Source of the DNA: Bacillus sp. AFS073361 | Lineage (GTDB): Bacteria > Bacillota > Bacilli > Bacillales > Cytobacillaceae | Assembly: GCF_002567005.1 (NCBI RefSeq) | Contig: NZ_NUZU01000037.1 | Span: 245,108-309,107 of the forward strand | Reading direction: 5' to 3' | DNA length: 64,000 bases | Shown here: positions 43,758 through 52,057 of the stretch, piece by piece | How the letters are laid out: the number at the start of each line of letters is the position of its first letter | Numbering within the stretch: the first letter of the stretch is position 1 | Notes under the pieces: model-generated | The model's database searches: none | Told to the model about the DNA's origin: nothing | The model's input: only the letters and a program-made list of their open reading frames with translations | Program-made: the position numbers and the translations under genes

Positions 43758-43790
43758 AGAAGAAGGCTCAAATGGAGTCTTCTTCTTTTT
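43756..43790 (+). terminator. terminator of the two-component genes
   Basis: AAAGAAGAAGGCTC/GGAGTCTTCTTCTTT stem, loop AAAT, then TT; overlaps the stop codon. Confidence 0.83.
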
Positions 43791-43957
43791 GCAGCAGAGT
43801 ATTGGAAATTTTCTAGGGTAAAATCGAGAGTAGCCCTAAATTGTTTTTACTTAAATAAGTTTCCCTTTTGGGTATGACACAAGTGCGTGTCTTTAAAGAA
43901 AAATTTGTGGTAAACTAGTCTAGCATTGAAAAAGAAATATAAGGTGTTTGATTATAA

Positions 43958-44851
43958 TTGGAAATTAAACAGTTGCAATTTTTTATTGAAATTACGCGTA
44001 CTGGTAGTTTTACCAGTGCAGCAGAAAATCTTTTCATTACCCAGCCTGCCCTTAGCCGAACTATCAAATCATTGGAAGACCAACTTGGTACAAAGCTTTT
44101 TGTTCGAACTAGGAAAAAGTTGATCTTAACTGATGCAGGACGTGTCCTAAAAAAACATGCATTAAAAATTGAAGAACAGCTGCAGCAATTGGATGAGGAA
44201 ATGGATAAGATGTTAATGCCAAAAAAAGGACACATCCGTATCGGGCTCCCTACAGTAACCAATTCTACTTTTTTCTCAAAACTTCTTGCTTCTTTTCATC
44301 AAGAATATCCAGAAGTTACGTTCCAATTGGAAGAGGACGGATCAAAGACAATTGAACAGAAGATTGTCAATGGTTTACTTGATTTTGGTATTGTCTTTCT
44401 CCCTGACAAAAATGAAAGTATTGACTATTATACGTTTATTAATGAGAAACTAAAACTGGTTATACCCGCCTCCCACCGTTTTATCGGCAAACAGGAAGTG
44501 TCATTGCAAGAGCTGAAAGAAGAAAATTTTATTATGTTTAACCGAGATTTTGAATTAAGGAGTCTGGTTATTGCTGCATGCAGAGAAATTGGTTTTCAAC
44601 CGACCATTATTTCGGAAACATCACAATTAGATTTTATCCAAGAAATGGTTGCTTCTAATTTGGGTATTACCTTGCTGCCTGAGAGTATATGTATGGATTT
44701 AACACATGATATTCAAACAATCTCAATAACCAACCCGACAATCCGATGGAGTTTAGCCTTGATCTGGAAAACGAATGCATACATGTCACAGGTTGAGAAA
44801 GAATTTATCCGGTTTGCAAAAGTGAAGCTGTCGGAAGCATCCTTACCGTGA
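43958..44851 (+). CDS. LysR-family transcriptional regulator
   Basis: 297-residue LTTR. N-terminal winged helix with the standard FTSAAENLFITQPALSRTIK stretch (about 16-40), then KLFVRTRKKLILTDAGRVL; the effector domain starts near residue 90 (IRIGLPTVTNSTFFSKLLAS). TTG start at 43958 with AAGGTG 11 bases upstream. A GACAC-N6-GTGTC palindrome lies at 43877-43892, about 65 bases before the start, a common position for an LTTR autoregulatory site. Target unclear; the convergent neighbours are the thioesterase unit. Confidence 0.9.
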   Translation: MEIKQLQFFIEITRTGSFTSAAENLFITQPALSRTIKSLEDQLGTKLFVRTRKKLILTDAGRVLKKHALKIEEQLQQLDEEMDKMLMPKKGHIRIGLPTVTNSTFFSKLLASFHQEYPEVTFQLEEDGSKTIEQKIVNGLLDFGIVFLPDKNESIDYYTFINEKLKLVIPASHRFIGKQEVSLQELKEENFIMFNRDFELRSLVIAACREIGFQPTIISETSQLDFIQEMVASNLGITLLPESICMDLTHDIQTISITNPTIRWSLALIWKTNAYMSQVEKEFIRFAKVKLSEASLP

Positions 44852-44905
44852 TTCATAATCTATTATTGAAGATTTCAGCAATGGATTTTTATGCCGTGTC
44901 TACAA

Positions 44906-44952
44906 ACAAAACGAGGCTTGGAGGGGAATTTCCTCACAGCCTCGTTTTATTA
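44906..44952. terminator. bidirectional terminator between LysR gene and the 123-residue protein gene
   Basis: AAAACGAGGCT/AGCCTCGTTTT stem with an inner GAGG/CCTC pairing; A-run and T-run on the two sides. Confidence 0.87.
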
Positions 44953-45321
44953 ATGAATCACAGTTGGACCGGCTAGTTCCCTTGGCGGGTTTCCTAATGC
45001 TAACTTGCTTATATTAGCATAACTCACTTGTTCATACTCTTTTAGCAACTGTTTTAGTTCAGAAAATTTTTGGTCCCTTTTTAACTTTTCGATTTCCTTT
45101 TGATAAACGGACAAAACATAATCATCTTGTCCTACCGGCTTAAATTCGCTTGGGTCTTCATCCATGAGTAATGCTCCCATATATTGGTATCCAAAATTAA
45201 GTTTACGAGTTAGTTCAATGATATTTAAGAACATATGATAAATTGATGGTTTTGTTTCACCTAAGTGTTCAATGGCCATTTTTGCGTCAATCAAATCTTC
45301 ATAATTTGCTGAGACTAACAT
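44950..45321 (-). CDS. 123-residue protein of unknown function (left copy)
   Basis: I do not recognise a family. 123 residues, soluble, mainly helical; conserved with the right copy (46756-47127) in KPSIY, the LNFGYQYMG segment, DDYVLSVYQKEIEKLKRDQK, FSELKQ and the tail NISKLALG, ending in IH. By eye about 60 percent identity, far lower than that between the neighbouring thioesterase copies. GGGGGTT lies before the ATG. It is encoded 11 bases after the thioesterase gene, so the two are cotranscribed. Confidence 0.75.
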   Translation of the reverse strand: MLVSANYEDLIDAKMAIEHLGETKPSIYHMFLNIIELTRKLNFGYQYMGALLMDEDPSEFKPVGQDDYVLSVYQKEIEKLKRDQKFSELKQLLKEYEQVSYANISKLALGNPPRELAGPTVIH

Positions 45322-45332
45322 GTTTCAACCCC

Positions 45333-45848
45333 CTAAGTACATGCTTTTTTCGGTGAGAGTCTGGATACCAGTTCTTTATTTTGCTCCCTTTTGAGTTTGC
45401 GGATTTTTTCGCGTTCTTTTCCGGTTTCGTAAAGAAATTTTTCTTCGTCTGTCTCTGGAATAACTTTTGGCACTTCCAATGGTCTTTTATTTTCATCTAG
45501 AGGGACGAAAGTAAAGAAAGCTGTAGCGGCAATTTTCCGTTCCCCTGTTTCGAGATCTTCAGCAATTATTTTACAGAAAATCTCCATCGACCTTTTACCT
45601 GTATAGCAAACAAATGATTCGATACCAACCGAATCGCTTTGCTGAATGGGGTGTAGAAAATTAACGGAGTCTGTCGATGCCGTAACACATTGCTTTACTC
45701 GTGAATGCCGGCGAGCCGAAAGTGTCGCACATGCATCCATCTTCTTCATAAGAACCCCGCCAAATAATGTATCATAATTATTCAAATCATTAAGCAACAC
45801 CTGATCGGTATGAATTACACGCGTTTCACTAATTTTTTTCGCTTCCAT
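45333..45848 (-). CDS. acyl-CoA thioesterase, hot-dog fold (left copy)
   Basis: 171-residue cytosolic thioesterase of the YkhA/BFIT type. The family motif TLFGGVLMKKMDACATLSAR contains the catalytic Asp, followed by VTASTDSVNFLHPI, and AATAFFTFVPLDENKRPLEV is the last strand. A charged helical tail (about 140-171) extends the core. By eye about 85 percent identical to the copy at 46216, which lies in mirror orientation 370 bases away. Each thioesterase is followed by a 123-residue protein gene, so the whole two-gene unit was duplicated and inverted. Confidence 0.9.
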   Translation of the reverse strand: MEAKKISETRVIHTDQVLLNDLNNYDTLFGGVLMKKMDACATLSARRHSRVKQCVTASTDSVNFLHPIQQSDSVGIESFVCYTGKRSMEIFCKIIAEDLETGERKIAATAFFTFVPLDENKRPLEVPKVIPETDEEKFLYETGKEREKIRKLKREQNKELVSRLSPKKACT

Positions 45849-46169
45849 TTTATCACCCTATATTGAGCAATTTCTTCATACTTCTCTTCCGCTTTTCTTA
45901 GTGTTGGGAGATGTTATCTTAATTAAACCAGTTAGATATTTCCTGAAATAATGAACAAATGAGGATCAGTTAATTTTCTATTTTCATGTTTTTCTTATAA
46001 ATTCTAGTACTGGACCTAGAATTAAATTGGAATATGATGGGAATGGTTTACTTGTCTTTTAATGTTCCTGCCAAAAACGCTTCCATACAGTTTTGTTATG
46101 AATTCCATATATTATTGGCATTGTACCTTTCCACTGTGGTTATATTATAATCACCTATGTGATGTATGA

Positions 46170-46183
46170 GAAGCGAACGCTTC
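46170..46183. promoter_or_regulatory. perfect 14-bp palindrome before the right thioesterase gene
   Basis: GAAGCGAACGCTTC lies 33 bases before the ATG, downstream of a TATTATAAT -10-like region. It has the CG-rich centre of cre-like or repressor sites but does not match the cre consensus. No equivalent stands before the left copy. Confidence 0.4.
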
Positions 46184-46215
46184 AAAAACATTATATATAT
46201 ATAGGGAGAAAATAA

Positions 46216-46731
46216 ATGGAAGCAAAAAAAATTAAAAACACACGTGTTGTTCAAACCGATCAAGTGCTCATTAACGATTTGAACAATTATTCTACATTAT
46301 TTGGTGGAGTTCTAATGAAGAAGATGGATGCTTGCGCGACTCTTTCCGCCCGTAGGCATTCACGGGTAAAGGAATGTGTTACTGCATCGACAGACTCCGT
46401 TAATTTCATTAAACCAATCCGACGAAGTGATTCAGTTTGTATCGAGTCATTTGTCAGCTATACAGGTACAAAATCAATGGAAATTTTCTGTAAAGTGATT
46501 GCAGAGAATCTTGAAACCGGGGAACGAAGAATTGCTGCTACTGCATTTTTTACTTTTGTCCCTCTAGATGAAAATAAAAGACCGTTGGAAGTGCCTGAAG
46601 TCATTCCAGAAACAGAGGAAGAGAAATTTCTTTATGAAACGGGAAAAGAGCGCGAAGAAATTCGTAAGTTAAAAAGAACACAAAATAAAGAACTTGTGGC
46701 CAGACTTACACTAGATAAACCATGGGATTAA
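46216..46731 (+). CDS. acyl-CoA thioesterase, hot-dog fold (right copy)
   Basis: Paralogue of the left thioesterase in divergent orientation, 171 residues, gapless. Same motifs: TLFGGVLMKKMDACATLSAR and VTASTDSVNFIKPI. Changes are mostly conservative and in the tail (LTLDKPWD against LSPKKACT at the C-terminus). The ribosome site AGGGAG is 8 bases before the ATG. It would release free fatty acid from acyl-CoA; the acyl length is unknown. The second 123-residue protein gene follows 24 bases after the stop. Confidence 0.9.
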   Translation: MEAKKIKNTRVVQTDQVLINDLNNYSTLFGGVLMKKMDACATLSARRHSRVKECVTASTDSVNFIKPIRRSDSVCIESFVSYTGTKSMEIFCKVIAENLETGERRIAATAFFTFVPLDENKRPLEVPEVIPETEEEKFLYETGKEREEIRKLKRTQNKELVARLTLDKPWD

Positions 46732-46755
46732 TAGTGAAACAAAGGGGAAGATCTT

Positions 46756-47127
46756 ATGATCAGACAATCAAATTACACTGAATTGAGAAATGCACAACTT
46801 GCTATCGAAAACTTACATGCAACAAAACCTTCTATTTATAAAAAATTTATCAATATCGTAAAACTAACACGTCAATTGCATTGTGGATATCAGTATATGG
46901 GAACAGTCATTATGGATGAAAACACAAGTGATTTCTACCCTAAGTCCCTGGATGACTACGTAATGTCCATCTACCATCGTGAAATTGAAAAATTAAAAAC
47001 AGACGAAAAATTCTCTGAATTAAAACAGGTTCTAAAAAAGTATAAACAAGTAACCTATGTCAACATTAGCAAGTTGGCATTAGGCGAAAATCCAAAAGAA
47101 TTAGTTGGTCCAATTTTGATTCATTAA
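46756..47127 (+). CDS. 123-residue protein of unknown function (right copy)
   Basis: Divergent paralogue of 44950-45321, same length. Shared core: KPSIY, HCGYQYMG, DDYVMSIYHREIEKLKTDEK, FSELKQ and NISKLALG. Helical, no Cys pattern, no membrane segment or signal peptide. AAGGGGAAG precedes the ATG. Its fixed pairing with the thioesterase in both copies implies a joint function, perhaps a partner or regulator of the thioesterase. No known domain. Confidence 0.75.
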   Translation: MIRQSNYTELRNAQLAIENLHATKPSIYKKFINIVKLTRQLHCGYQYMGTVIMDENTSDFYPKSLDDYVMSIYHREIEKLKTDEKFSELKQVLKKYKQVTYVNISKLALGENPKELVGPILIH

Positions 47128-47208
47128 TAGTTCGAAGGAAACAAATGGGTCACTTATATTTTTCAGTCTTTCATTGATATCTTATATTAATAACCTAAAA
47201 CATATTAG

Positions 47209-47255
47209 TTGGGTGAATCGAAAATTTAGTTCGATTCACCCAATTTGCTTTTAAG
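47209..47255 (+). terminator. long hairpin after the right-hand unit
   Basis: Perfect 14-bp stem TTGGGTGAATCGAA/TTCGATTCACCCAA, loop AATTTAG, then TTTGCTTTT. It lies 82 bases past the stop and is the probable terminator of the thioesterase unit. Confidence 0.75.
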
Positions 47256-47376
47256 ACTCCATTGCCAGTGGGATATTTACGGAAAACTGCAAATGTGGAG
47301 ATTCTTCAATAATTTTGTGGTTATTATAGAGTAAGATGAGTTTTTTTAAAATAAAAAGTACCGGACCGAATATAAA

Positions 47377-47583
47377 ATAAGGTCAACCAGTAATATTTTC
47401 TTATCTGGCTGACCTTATAATTCCAACGGGTGCGTTAGTCGAACTACCAGTACACATATTTTAATTATACAAAAGTGAATATTTCTCCCTTATGTGATAC
47501 AATTTCAAAGAATAAAATTACGTGCTAATATGAAGGAGCCTGTCACCATGGGATTATTATGCCTATTTGGTAACAAGCTCCTT
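47377..47583. other. gene-free stretch with two further hairpins
   Basis: The gap 47128-47721 holds no convincing gene. Besides the terminator it has ATAAGGTCAACCAG/CTGGCTGACCTTAT (47377-47418, one mismatch) and AAGGAGC/GCTCCTT (47533-47583, ending in TTTTG). The latter encloses an 18-codon ORF from ATG 47548 whose ribosome site AAGGAG is itself in the stem. These may be terminators left by a lost gene or a small structured RNA. Confidence 0.4.
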
Positions 47584-47721
47584 TTGTGTTTTCATGACAA
47601 ATGAATAATTTTTTACTCATGTTTAATTGAATTTTTATATACGATCTAACAAGCTATGTCTTGAAAAAAACACATATTCTCTGTGATTTTTAAAATATAT
47701 AAATATAAGGGGTAAAGCTTT

Positions 47722-48609
47722 ATGAATACAAGTGAAGAAAAAAAGAAAATAAATCATAAAAAATTATCTGTAAGAAATGTTGTCAAAAGGTCTTTTTTTA
47801 TTACAATTGGTGCCAGTATTATGGCTTACGGGTTAGAAGCTGTTTTAATTCCGAATAATATAATTGACGGTGGAGTGACGGGCTTATCCATGATTTTAAG
47901 TCACGTTACTTCAATCAGCCTTAGTATATTTTTAGTCATTTTAAACTTACCTTTCTTCTTCTTAGGTTATAAGCAAATCGGTAAAACATTTGCTTTTAGT
48001 ATGCTCTATGGAATCATAGCTCTTTCTGTGATTACTTCATTCATGCATCATATAGACCCAATGGTACATGATCAGCTTCTGTCAGTTGTTTTTGGCGGTG
48101 TCATATGTGGAATTGGGGTAGGTTTAGCAATCAGAAATGGAGGAGTTTTAGATGGTACTGAAACATTATCTATTTTAATTGAAAAAAGGGTGCCATTTTC
48201 AGTCGGGGAGATCATCATGGCTGTGAATGTGATTATCTTCTCATTGGCTGCCTTTGTATTTTCTATAGAAAATGCTTTGTTTTCAATGCTTACCTATTTT
48301 ATTGCGTTTAAAACCATTGATATCGTGGTAAAAGGATTAGGTGATATGAAATGCAAATATATCATTAGTGATAACACCGATGAGATAGCAGATGCCATTA
48401 CAGAACGATTAGGGCGTGGCGTCACTTTTCTCCATGGAGAAGGTTCTTACAGCGGTGAAGATAAACGTGTTATTCTATGTGCTTTTACAAGGCTAGAGGA
48501 TACAAAGCTAAAAGATATTATTAAGGAGATAGATCCTGAAGCATTTACCATTACTTCAGATGTTTCTGCAGTTTATGGTGGTCGGTTTAAGAAAAAGGAC
48601 ATTCATTAA
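47722..48609 (+). CDS. YitT-family membrane protein
   Basis: 295 residues: five to six membrane helices in the N-terminal 200 residues (YitT_membrane, with IIDGGVTGLSMILSH and GVICGIGVGLAIRNGGVLDG) and a C-terminal soluble DUF2179 domain (about 215-285, with AITERLGRGVTFLHGEGSYS and AFTITSDVSAVYGGRF). The function of YitT proteins is not established; transport of a small solute is suspected. AAGGGGT precedes the ATG. Single gene. Confidence 0.92.
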   Translation: MNTSEEKKKINHKKLSVRNVVKRSFFITIGASIMAYGLEAVLIPNNIIDGGVTGLSMILSHVTSISLSIFLVILNLPFFFLGYKQIGKTFAFSMLYGIIALSVITSFMHHIDPMVHDQLLSVVFGGVICGIGVGLAIRNGGVLDGTETLSILIEKRVPFSVGEIIMAVNVIIFSLAAFVFSIENALFSMLTYFIAFKTIDIVVKGLGDMKCKYIISDNTDEIADAITERLGRGVTFLHGEGSYSGEDKRVILCAFTRLEDTKLKDIIKEIDPEAFTITSDVSAVYGGRFKKKDIH

Positions 48610-48714
48610 TCCGTAATCGAATAGGTAGTGGATATAAAAATTAAATAGCTGCTGCTAAAGCTCAATTTTTAACGGGTATATTATAAAATTTAAGATAATC
48701 AAACTAGACAAAAG

Positions 48715-48763
48715 AAAGCTAGACAAAACACATTATTAAAAAATGTCTTATCTAGCTTTTTTA
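48715..48763. terminator. terminator after the YitT gene
   Basis: AAGCTAGA/TCTAGCTT with inner ACA/TGT pairing, then TTTT; could also serve the minus-strand remnant. Confidence 0.75.
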
Positions 48764-48781
48764 TAATCTTATTTATTATTC

Positions 48782-48960
48782 TTAATCGTCGTTACGAGGG
48801 CGAATTAAGCGATTGTTTTCATACTGTTCCAAAATATGAGCGATCCAGCCTGACGTGTGGCTCATCGCAAAAATAGGTGTGAAAAGGTTTTGTTTTATCC
48901 CTAAGCAGTGATAAACCGACCTCAGAATAGAAATCAACGTTTGGCCTTTACGCTAGCTTT
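48782..48960 (-). pseudogene. citrate synthase C-terminal remnant
   Basis: On the minus strand the last 45 codons before TAA read [20 protein letters not shown] then [20 protein letters not shown] and RNDD, unmistakably the C-terminus of citrate/2-methylcitrate synthase. Just upstream, in another frame, RPNVDFYSE is preceded by a TAA stop, so a frameshift and a stop break the gene, and the rest is missing where ackA begins. It is a degraded fragment of a citZ/mmgD-like gene. Confidence 0.85.
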
Positions 48961-49023
48961 TTCATCTGGTAGATTACAAGTTTACCGAAAACAAGATAAA
49001 AAATATTTTTATATTATAAAATT

Positions 49024-50232
49024 CTATACAACCAGTAAACTTTCACGAATACCTAAACGAGACGTATCCCTTGCAATCATGATTTCTTCATTAGTCGGAA
49101 TGACCATCACTTTGACCGGTGAATGCTGATAACTAATGAACGTTTCTCTGCCGCTTACTTTATTAAGGCTAGGATCCCAATACACGCCCATAAATTCTAG
49201 ACCTTCCAATACACGAGCGCGGATAAGGTCACTGTTTTCTCCAATACCAGCAGTAAAGATAATCGCATCAAGACCTTTCATCCTTACCGCGTACATCCCG
49301 ATATATTCCTGAATTCTTTTTGCAAACACTTGCAGCGCAAGCTCTGCCCGTTTGTGTCCCTTCTCTGCTGCCACCTGAATATCTCGGAGATCACTTGAAT
49401 AACCAGATATCCCCAGCAAGCCACTTTCCTTATTTAAAATGCTCACCACTTTCTCAGCGCTCTGACCTGTTTTCTCCATGATATAGGTGATCAGTGCTGG
49501 ATCAATATTACCTGAACGTGTTCCCATGGTCACCCCTGCCAACGGCGTAAATCCCATCGACGTGTCAATTGATTTACCTCCATCTATCGCTGTAAGGCTT
49601 GCTCCATTTCCGAGATGGCAGGAAATTAGACGAAGCTCTCTTATTGGACGTTTTAACAACTCTGCGGAACGTTGTGATACATATTGATGGCTTGTCCCGT
49701 GGAATCCATATTTACGAATGCCATATTGTTGATAATACTCGTATGGCAAACTGTAAAGAAAAGATTGTTCTGGCATCGTTTGATGAAAAGCAGTATCAAA
49801 TACTGCTACTGAAGGTACATCAGGCAATATTTCACGAAACGCATTTATCACGATAAGGTTGGCAGGATTGTGAAGCGGCGCGAGCTCCGATACATCCTCA
49901 ATTTCTCTTAATATATCATCGTTGATCAGTACCGATTCACTAAATTTTTCGCCCCCATGAACAACTCGATGACCAATCCCATCGATCTCATCAAGCGATG
50001 AAATAATTTCTAAATTGATCAGCTTATGCAATAGGATTTTAACTGCCTCCAGATGGTCATTGATCGTTTGAACTAATTTCATTTTCTTGTTGTGGACTTC
50101 AATAGTAAACATTGAATCTTTTAAACCGATCCGATCCACCATACCTTTTGTTATTATAAATTCTTCTGGCATGTGCAATAGTTGATATTTCAATGAGGAA
50201 CTTCCAGCATTAACTACAAGAATTTTGGACAT
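49024..50232 (-). CDS. ackA: acetate kinase
   Basis: Reversible phosphorylation of acetate to acetyl phosphate, cytosolic, 402 residues. ASKHA-fold signatures: [14 protein letters not shown] at the start (Asn7), [11 protein letters not shown] (substrate Arg/His), [10 protein letters not shown] with the catalytic Asp, [37 protein letters not shown] and [20 protein letters not shown] lies 9 bases before the ATG. It stands apart from the usual ytxK context. A cre-like site and a zinc-ribbon gene lie upstream and a citrate synthase remnant lies downstream. Whether it is the only acetate kinase in the genome cannot be seen. Confidence 0.96.
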   Translation of the reverse strand: MSKILVVNAGSSSLKYQLLHMPEEFIITKGMVDRIGLKDSMFTIEVHNKKMKLVQTINDHLEAVKILLHKLINLEIISSLDEIDGIGHRVVHGGEKFSESVLINDDILREIEDVSELAPLHNPANLIVINAFREILPDVPSVAVFDTAFHQTMPEQSFLYSLPYEYYQQYGIRKYGFHGTSHQYVSQRSAELLKRPIRELRLISCHLGNGASLTAIDGGKSIDTSMGFTPLAGVTMGTRSGNIDPALITYIMEKTGQSAEKVVSILNKESGLLGISGYSSDLRDIQVAAEKGHKRAELALQVFAKRIQEYIGMYAVRMKGLDAIIFTAGIGENSDLIRARVLEGLEFMGVYWDPSLNKVSGRETFISYQHSPVKVMVIPTNEEIMIARDTSRLGIRESLLVV

Positions 50233-50308
50233 TCAATTCATCTCCTTTAGTTGAATTTATTAAATGTACTAACCTTTCTCTAAGGAAAAATCTCTATAGT
50301 TTTGTTAA

Positions 50309-50323
50309 ATCAAGCGCTTTCAA
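50309..50323. promoter_or_regulatory. cre-like site upstream of ackA
   Basis: On the minus strand TTGAAAGCGCTTGAT; within it TGAAAGCGCTTGAT matches the cre consensus at 12 of 14 positions. It is about 77 bases before the ackA start, a position compatible with CcpA activation as known for B. subtilis ackA. Confidence 0.45.
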
Positions 50324-50343
50324 AACAAGTAAGTGTTTTTCCT

Positions 50344-50508
50344 TTATCTACTCTTCTCCTTACTTAAACAATTTTGGCACTTCGTCATGGACGATTCATG
50401 TTCATCTTCTATAATGGAACCACAATAGAAGCAAACACTTGGCGGAAATAGTTTTTGATAGTTTTTATGATTAGAAGCTTTCAGTTCCTTCATTTCTTGT
50501 TCGCTCAT
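50344..50508 (-). CDS. 54-residue zinc-ribbon miniprotein
   Basis: Short ORF with AGGAAG 7 bases before the ATG. Starts MSEQEMKELKASNHKNYQKL and carries two Cys-x2-Cys knuckles, VCFYCG and KCQNC, separated by 15 residues, which makes a four-cysteine zinc ribbon. The rest is charged. It is read in the same direction as ackA, 111 bases ahead of it, and may be cotranscribed. No function can be assigned; small zinc ribbons often bind nucleic acid or act as adaptors. Confidence 0.65.
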   Translation of the reverse strand: MSEQEMKELKASNHKNYQKLFPPSVCFYCGSIIEDEHESSMTKCQNCLSKEKSR

Positions 50509-50829
50509 AATAAGTCTTCCTCATCTTTTTTATTGTTACGGTTACTTCAAAAGATACTTTTCTATTTGCAGTAAACTATCCAAAATCACTAAGGGTTCAA
50601 CTTAAATCGAACTAGAAATCTTTTGATATGACTTGATCCTAATCAATATCCGCCTTTCTGAACTATTGTCTTATAACAGACTGATTATTTGAGATTATTT
50701 TACAGTATATTTGTTGCACTTGTCTGAATTTTTGGATATAACATTCTATTTGAGGATGAAAGAGAATAATAGATGGATAAAACAGAATTTTTATGAATAA
50801 TTAATTTAAAAATCAAATAATTTAAATGA

Positions 50830-50858
50830 TTGACATAATATCCCTATAGGTGTAAATT
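50830..50858 (+). promoter_or_regulatory. strong sigma-A promoter in the gap before the phasin-like gene
   Basis: Consensus TTGACA (50830-50835), 17-base spacer, TAAATT (50853-50858). It drives the 24-codon ORF, the decayed frame and probably the phasin-like gene. Confidence 0.7.
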
Positions 50859-50890
50859 ACATATATAGAAGAATTAAGGAGAAAATCCAA

Positions 50891-50965
50891 ATGCAAAAGA
50901 TAGCGCCAATAAAACCATTCAACCATCAAAGAATTTTGTTCTGCCTTTATATTATTAATTCTTAG
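50891..50965 (+). CDS. possible 24-residue leader peptide or truncated gene
   Basis: ATG with AAGGAG 9 bases upstream, 33 bases after a consensus promoter, encodes MQKIAPIKPFNHQRILFCLY plus IINS. It ends at TAG. Either a real small peptide or the start of a disrupted gene whose later part appears in another frame (51007-51246). Confidence 0.35.
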   Translation: MQKIAPIKPFNHQRILFCLYIINS

Positions 50966-51006
50966 TAGAATGTCACTTCAAGGAAAACCTTTTTTCATCT
51001 GAATAG

Positions 51007-51246
51007 GATACTAGGGGAAATGGTCCGGCAAAGAGGTGTTACAAAATCACAGAGGTAGGAGTTACATACTTAAAGGGATATGCAAATCAATTAGAAACCT
51101 ACCAATCAATGTTAGATCAATTCCTCAAAACGTATTCTAATTTACTAAAGCTCTTTATCCCTTCATTTAAAAGGAAGGATCCAATAGAGAAAGGCACCAT
51201 TGACAAGAGGAGGAATGAAAATGAGTACAACGTCAAAAAAAAGTGA
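51007..51246 (+). pseudogene. start-less open frame, probable decayed small helical protein
   Basis: An 80-codon frame with no usable start reads GVTYLKGYANQLETYQSMLD followed by QFLKTYSNLLKLFIPSFKRK, with clear protein-like heptads, and runs into the phasin-like gene. An ATG at 51020 opens another frame that stops at TAG 51056, so a one-base indel near 51040-51050 would join MVRQRGVT to this frame. Probably a broken small helical gene; PHA-locus proteins are of this kind, which is inference. Confidence 0.4.
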
Positions 51247-51787
51247 GCAAGTAAAGAAAGCTGTAGTTAAGGAAGAGGGTTATCAAGTCATGCCATTTGT
51301 AGACACAATATGGAATCAATTCGCGCTATCGTTAGATTGGACAAAGAAACTACAAGAAAGTGGAGAAGAAGTTTATCTAAAGACTGTAAAAGAAACGATT
51401 AAGTTTAATAAAGACTTTAGAAATTCTTTTTTAAATCTATATCAAGAATCAAAAAGGACCAACAGTGAAATCGTTGATAGTGTAAGCGCCCTTTATGAAA
51501 AAAATGATGCCTTACAGATTGATTTTCCAGAGCTTACAGACCAATTTCGAGATGTATCTGATCGTGTAGAAAATCTAGCATTAACCCCAATTAAATTATC
51601 TTTCGATCTAATGGATCGATTTGATAATAACCTTGTGGAAAATAGTGAGAATTATGTACTCTTTGTAAGAGAGCGTCGTAACGACTTGCTAAAAGTTACA
51701 AGTAATTATGTAGAAATTGCAAAAAACAACCATAAAAACATCTATTCCATGATCGAGAAAATTGTAAAAGTGCATGTAAATAATTAA
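51221..51787 (+). CDS. phasin-like (PHA inclusion-associated) helical protein
   Basis: 188 residues, entirely helical and charged with amphipathic heptads: QVMPFVDTIWNQFALSLDWT, KFNKDFRNSFLNLYQESKRT and the C-terminal VRERRNDLLKVTSNYVEIAK. The pattern fits the Bacillus PhaP phasin family that coats polyhydroxyalkanoate granules, but I cannot confirm family membership. ATG 51221 follows AGAGGAGG by 7 bases; upstream in-frame starts are less well placed. No PHA synthase (phaC/phaR) or phaB is adjacent, unlike the usual Bacillus locus. Followed by a terminator. Confidence 0.55.
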   Translation: MSTTSKKSEQVKKAVVKEEGYQVMPFVDTIWNQFALSLDWTKKLQESGEEVYLKTVKETIKFNKDFRNSFLNLYQESKRTNSEIVDSVSALYEKNDALQIDFPELTDQFRDVSDRVENLALTPIKLSFDLMDRFDNNLVENSENYVLFVRERRNDLLKVTSNYVEIAKNNHKNIYSMIEKIVKVHVNN

Positions 51788-51827
51788 TAATGATAAATCA
51801 TTAAGATTCATACCTTAAAAATAGTAA

Positions 51828-51860
51828 AGAGACAATCGTTCGGGCGATTGTCTCTTTTTT
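51828..51860 (+). terminator. terminator of the phasin-like gene
   Basis: AGAGACAATCG/CGATTGTCTCT stem, TTCGGG loop region, then TTTTT. Confidence 0.9.
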
Positions 51861-52057
51861 AAATTCAAAATCTATTTTGTAAAAGTATTTATTTACGTCG
51901 CATTGCAGAACATTTTTTTTGCGTTTATACAGAATATAGGTGTTGTTTTTCGAAGAATTGCAGTAGGAAATGAATTTTTTGTAAAATTTTGCTTATAAAA
52001 AATGTCGAGAAGGACAATAATGAGTGAGGTCTTATTACAACAAGAAAGAGGATTGAA

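Noticed and set aside
47548..47604. 18-codon ORF starting MGLLCLFGNK
   Set aside because: Its ribosome site lies in a terminator-like stem and the peptide has no support; kept only as a note in the gap entry.
48908..49129. Plus-strand 73-residue ORF
   Set aside because: Antisense shadow of the citrate synthase remnant and the end of ackA.
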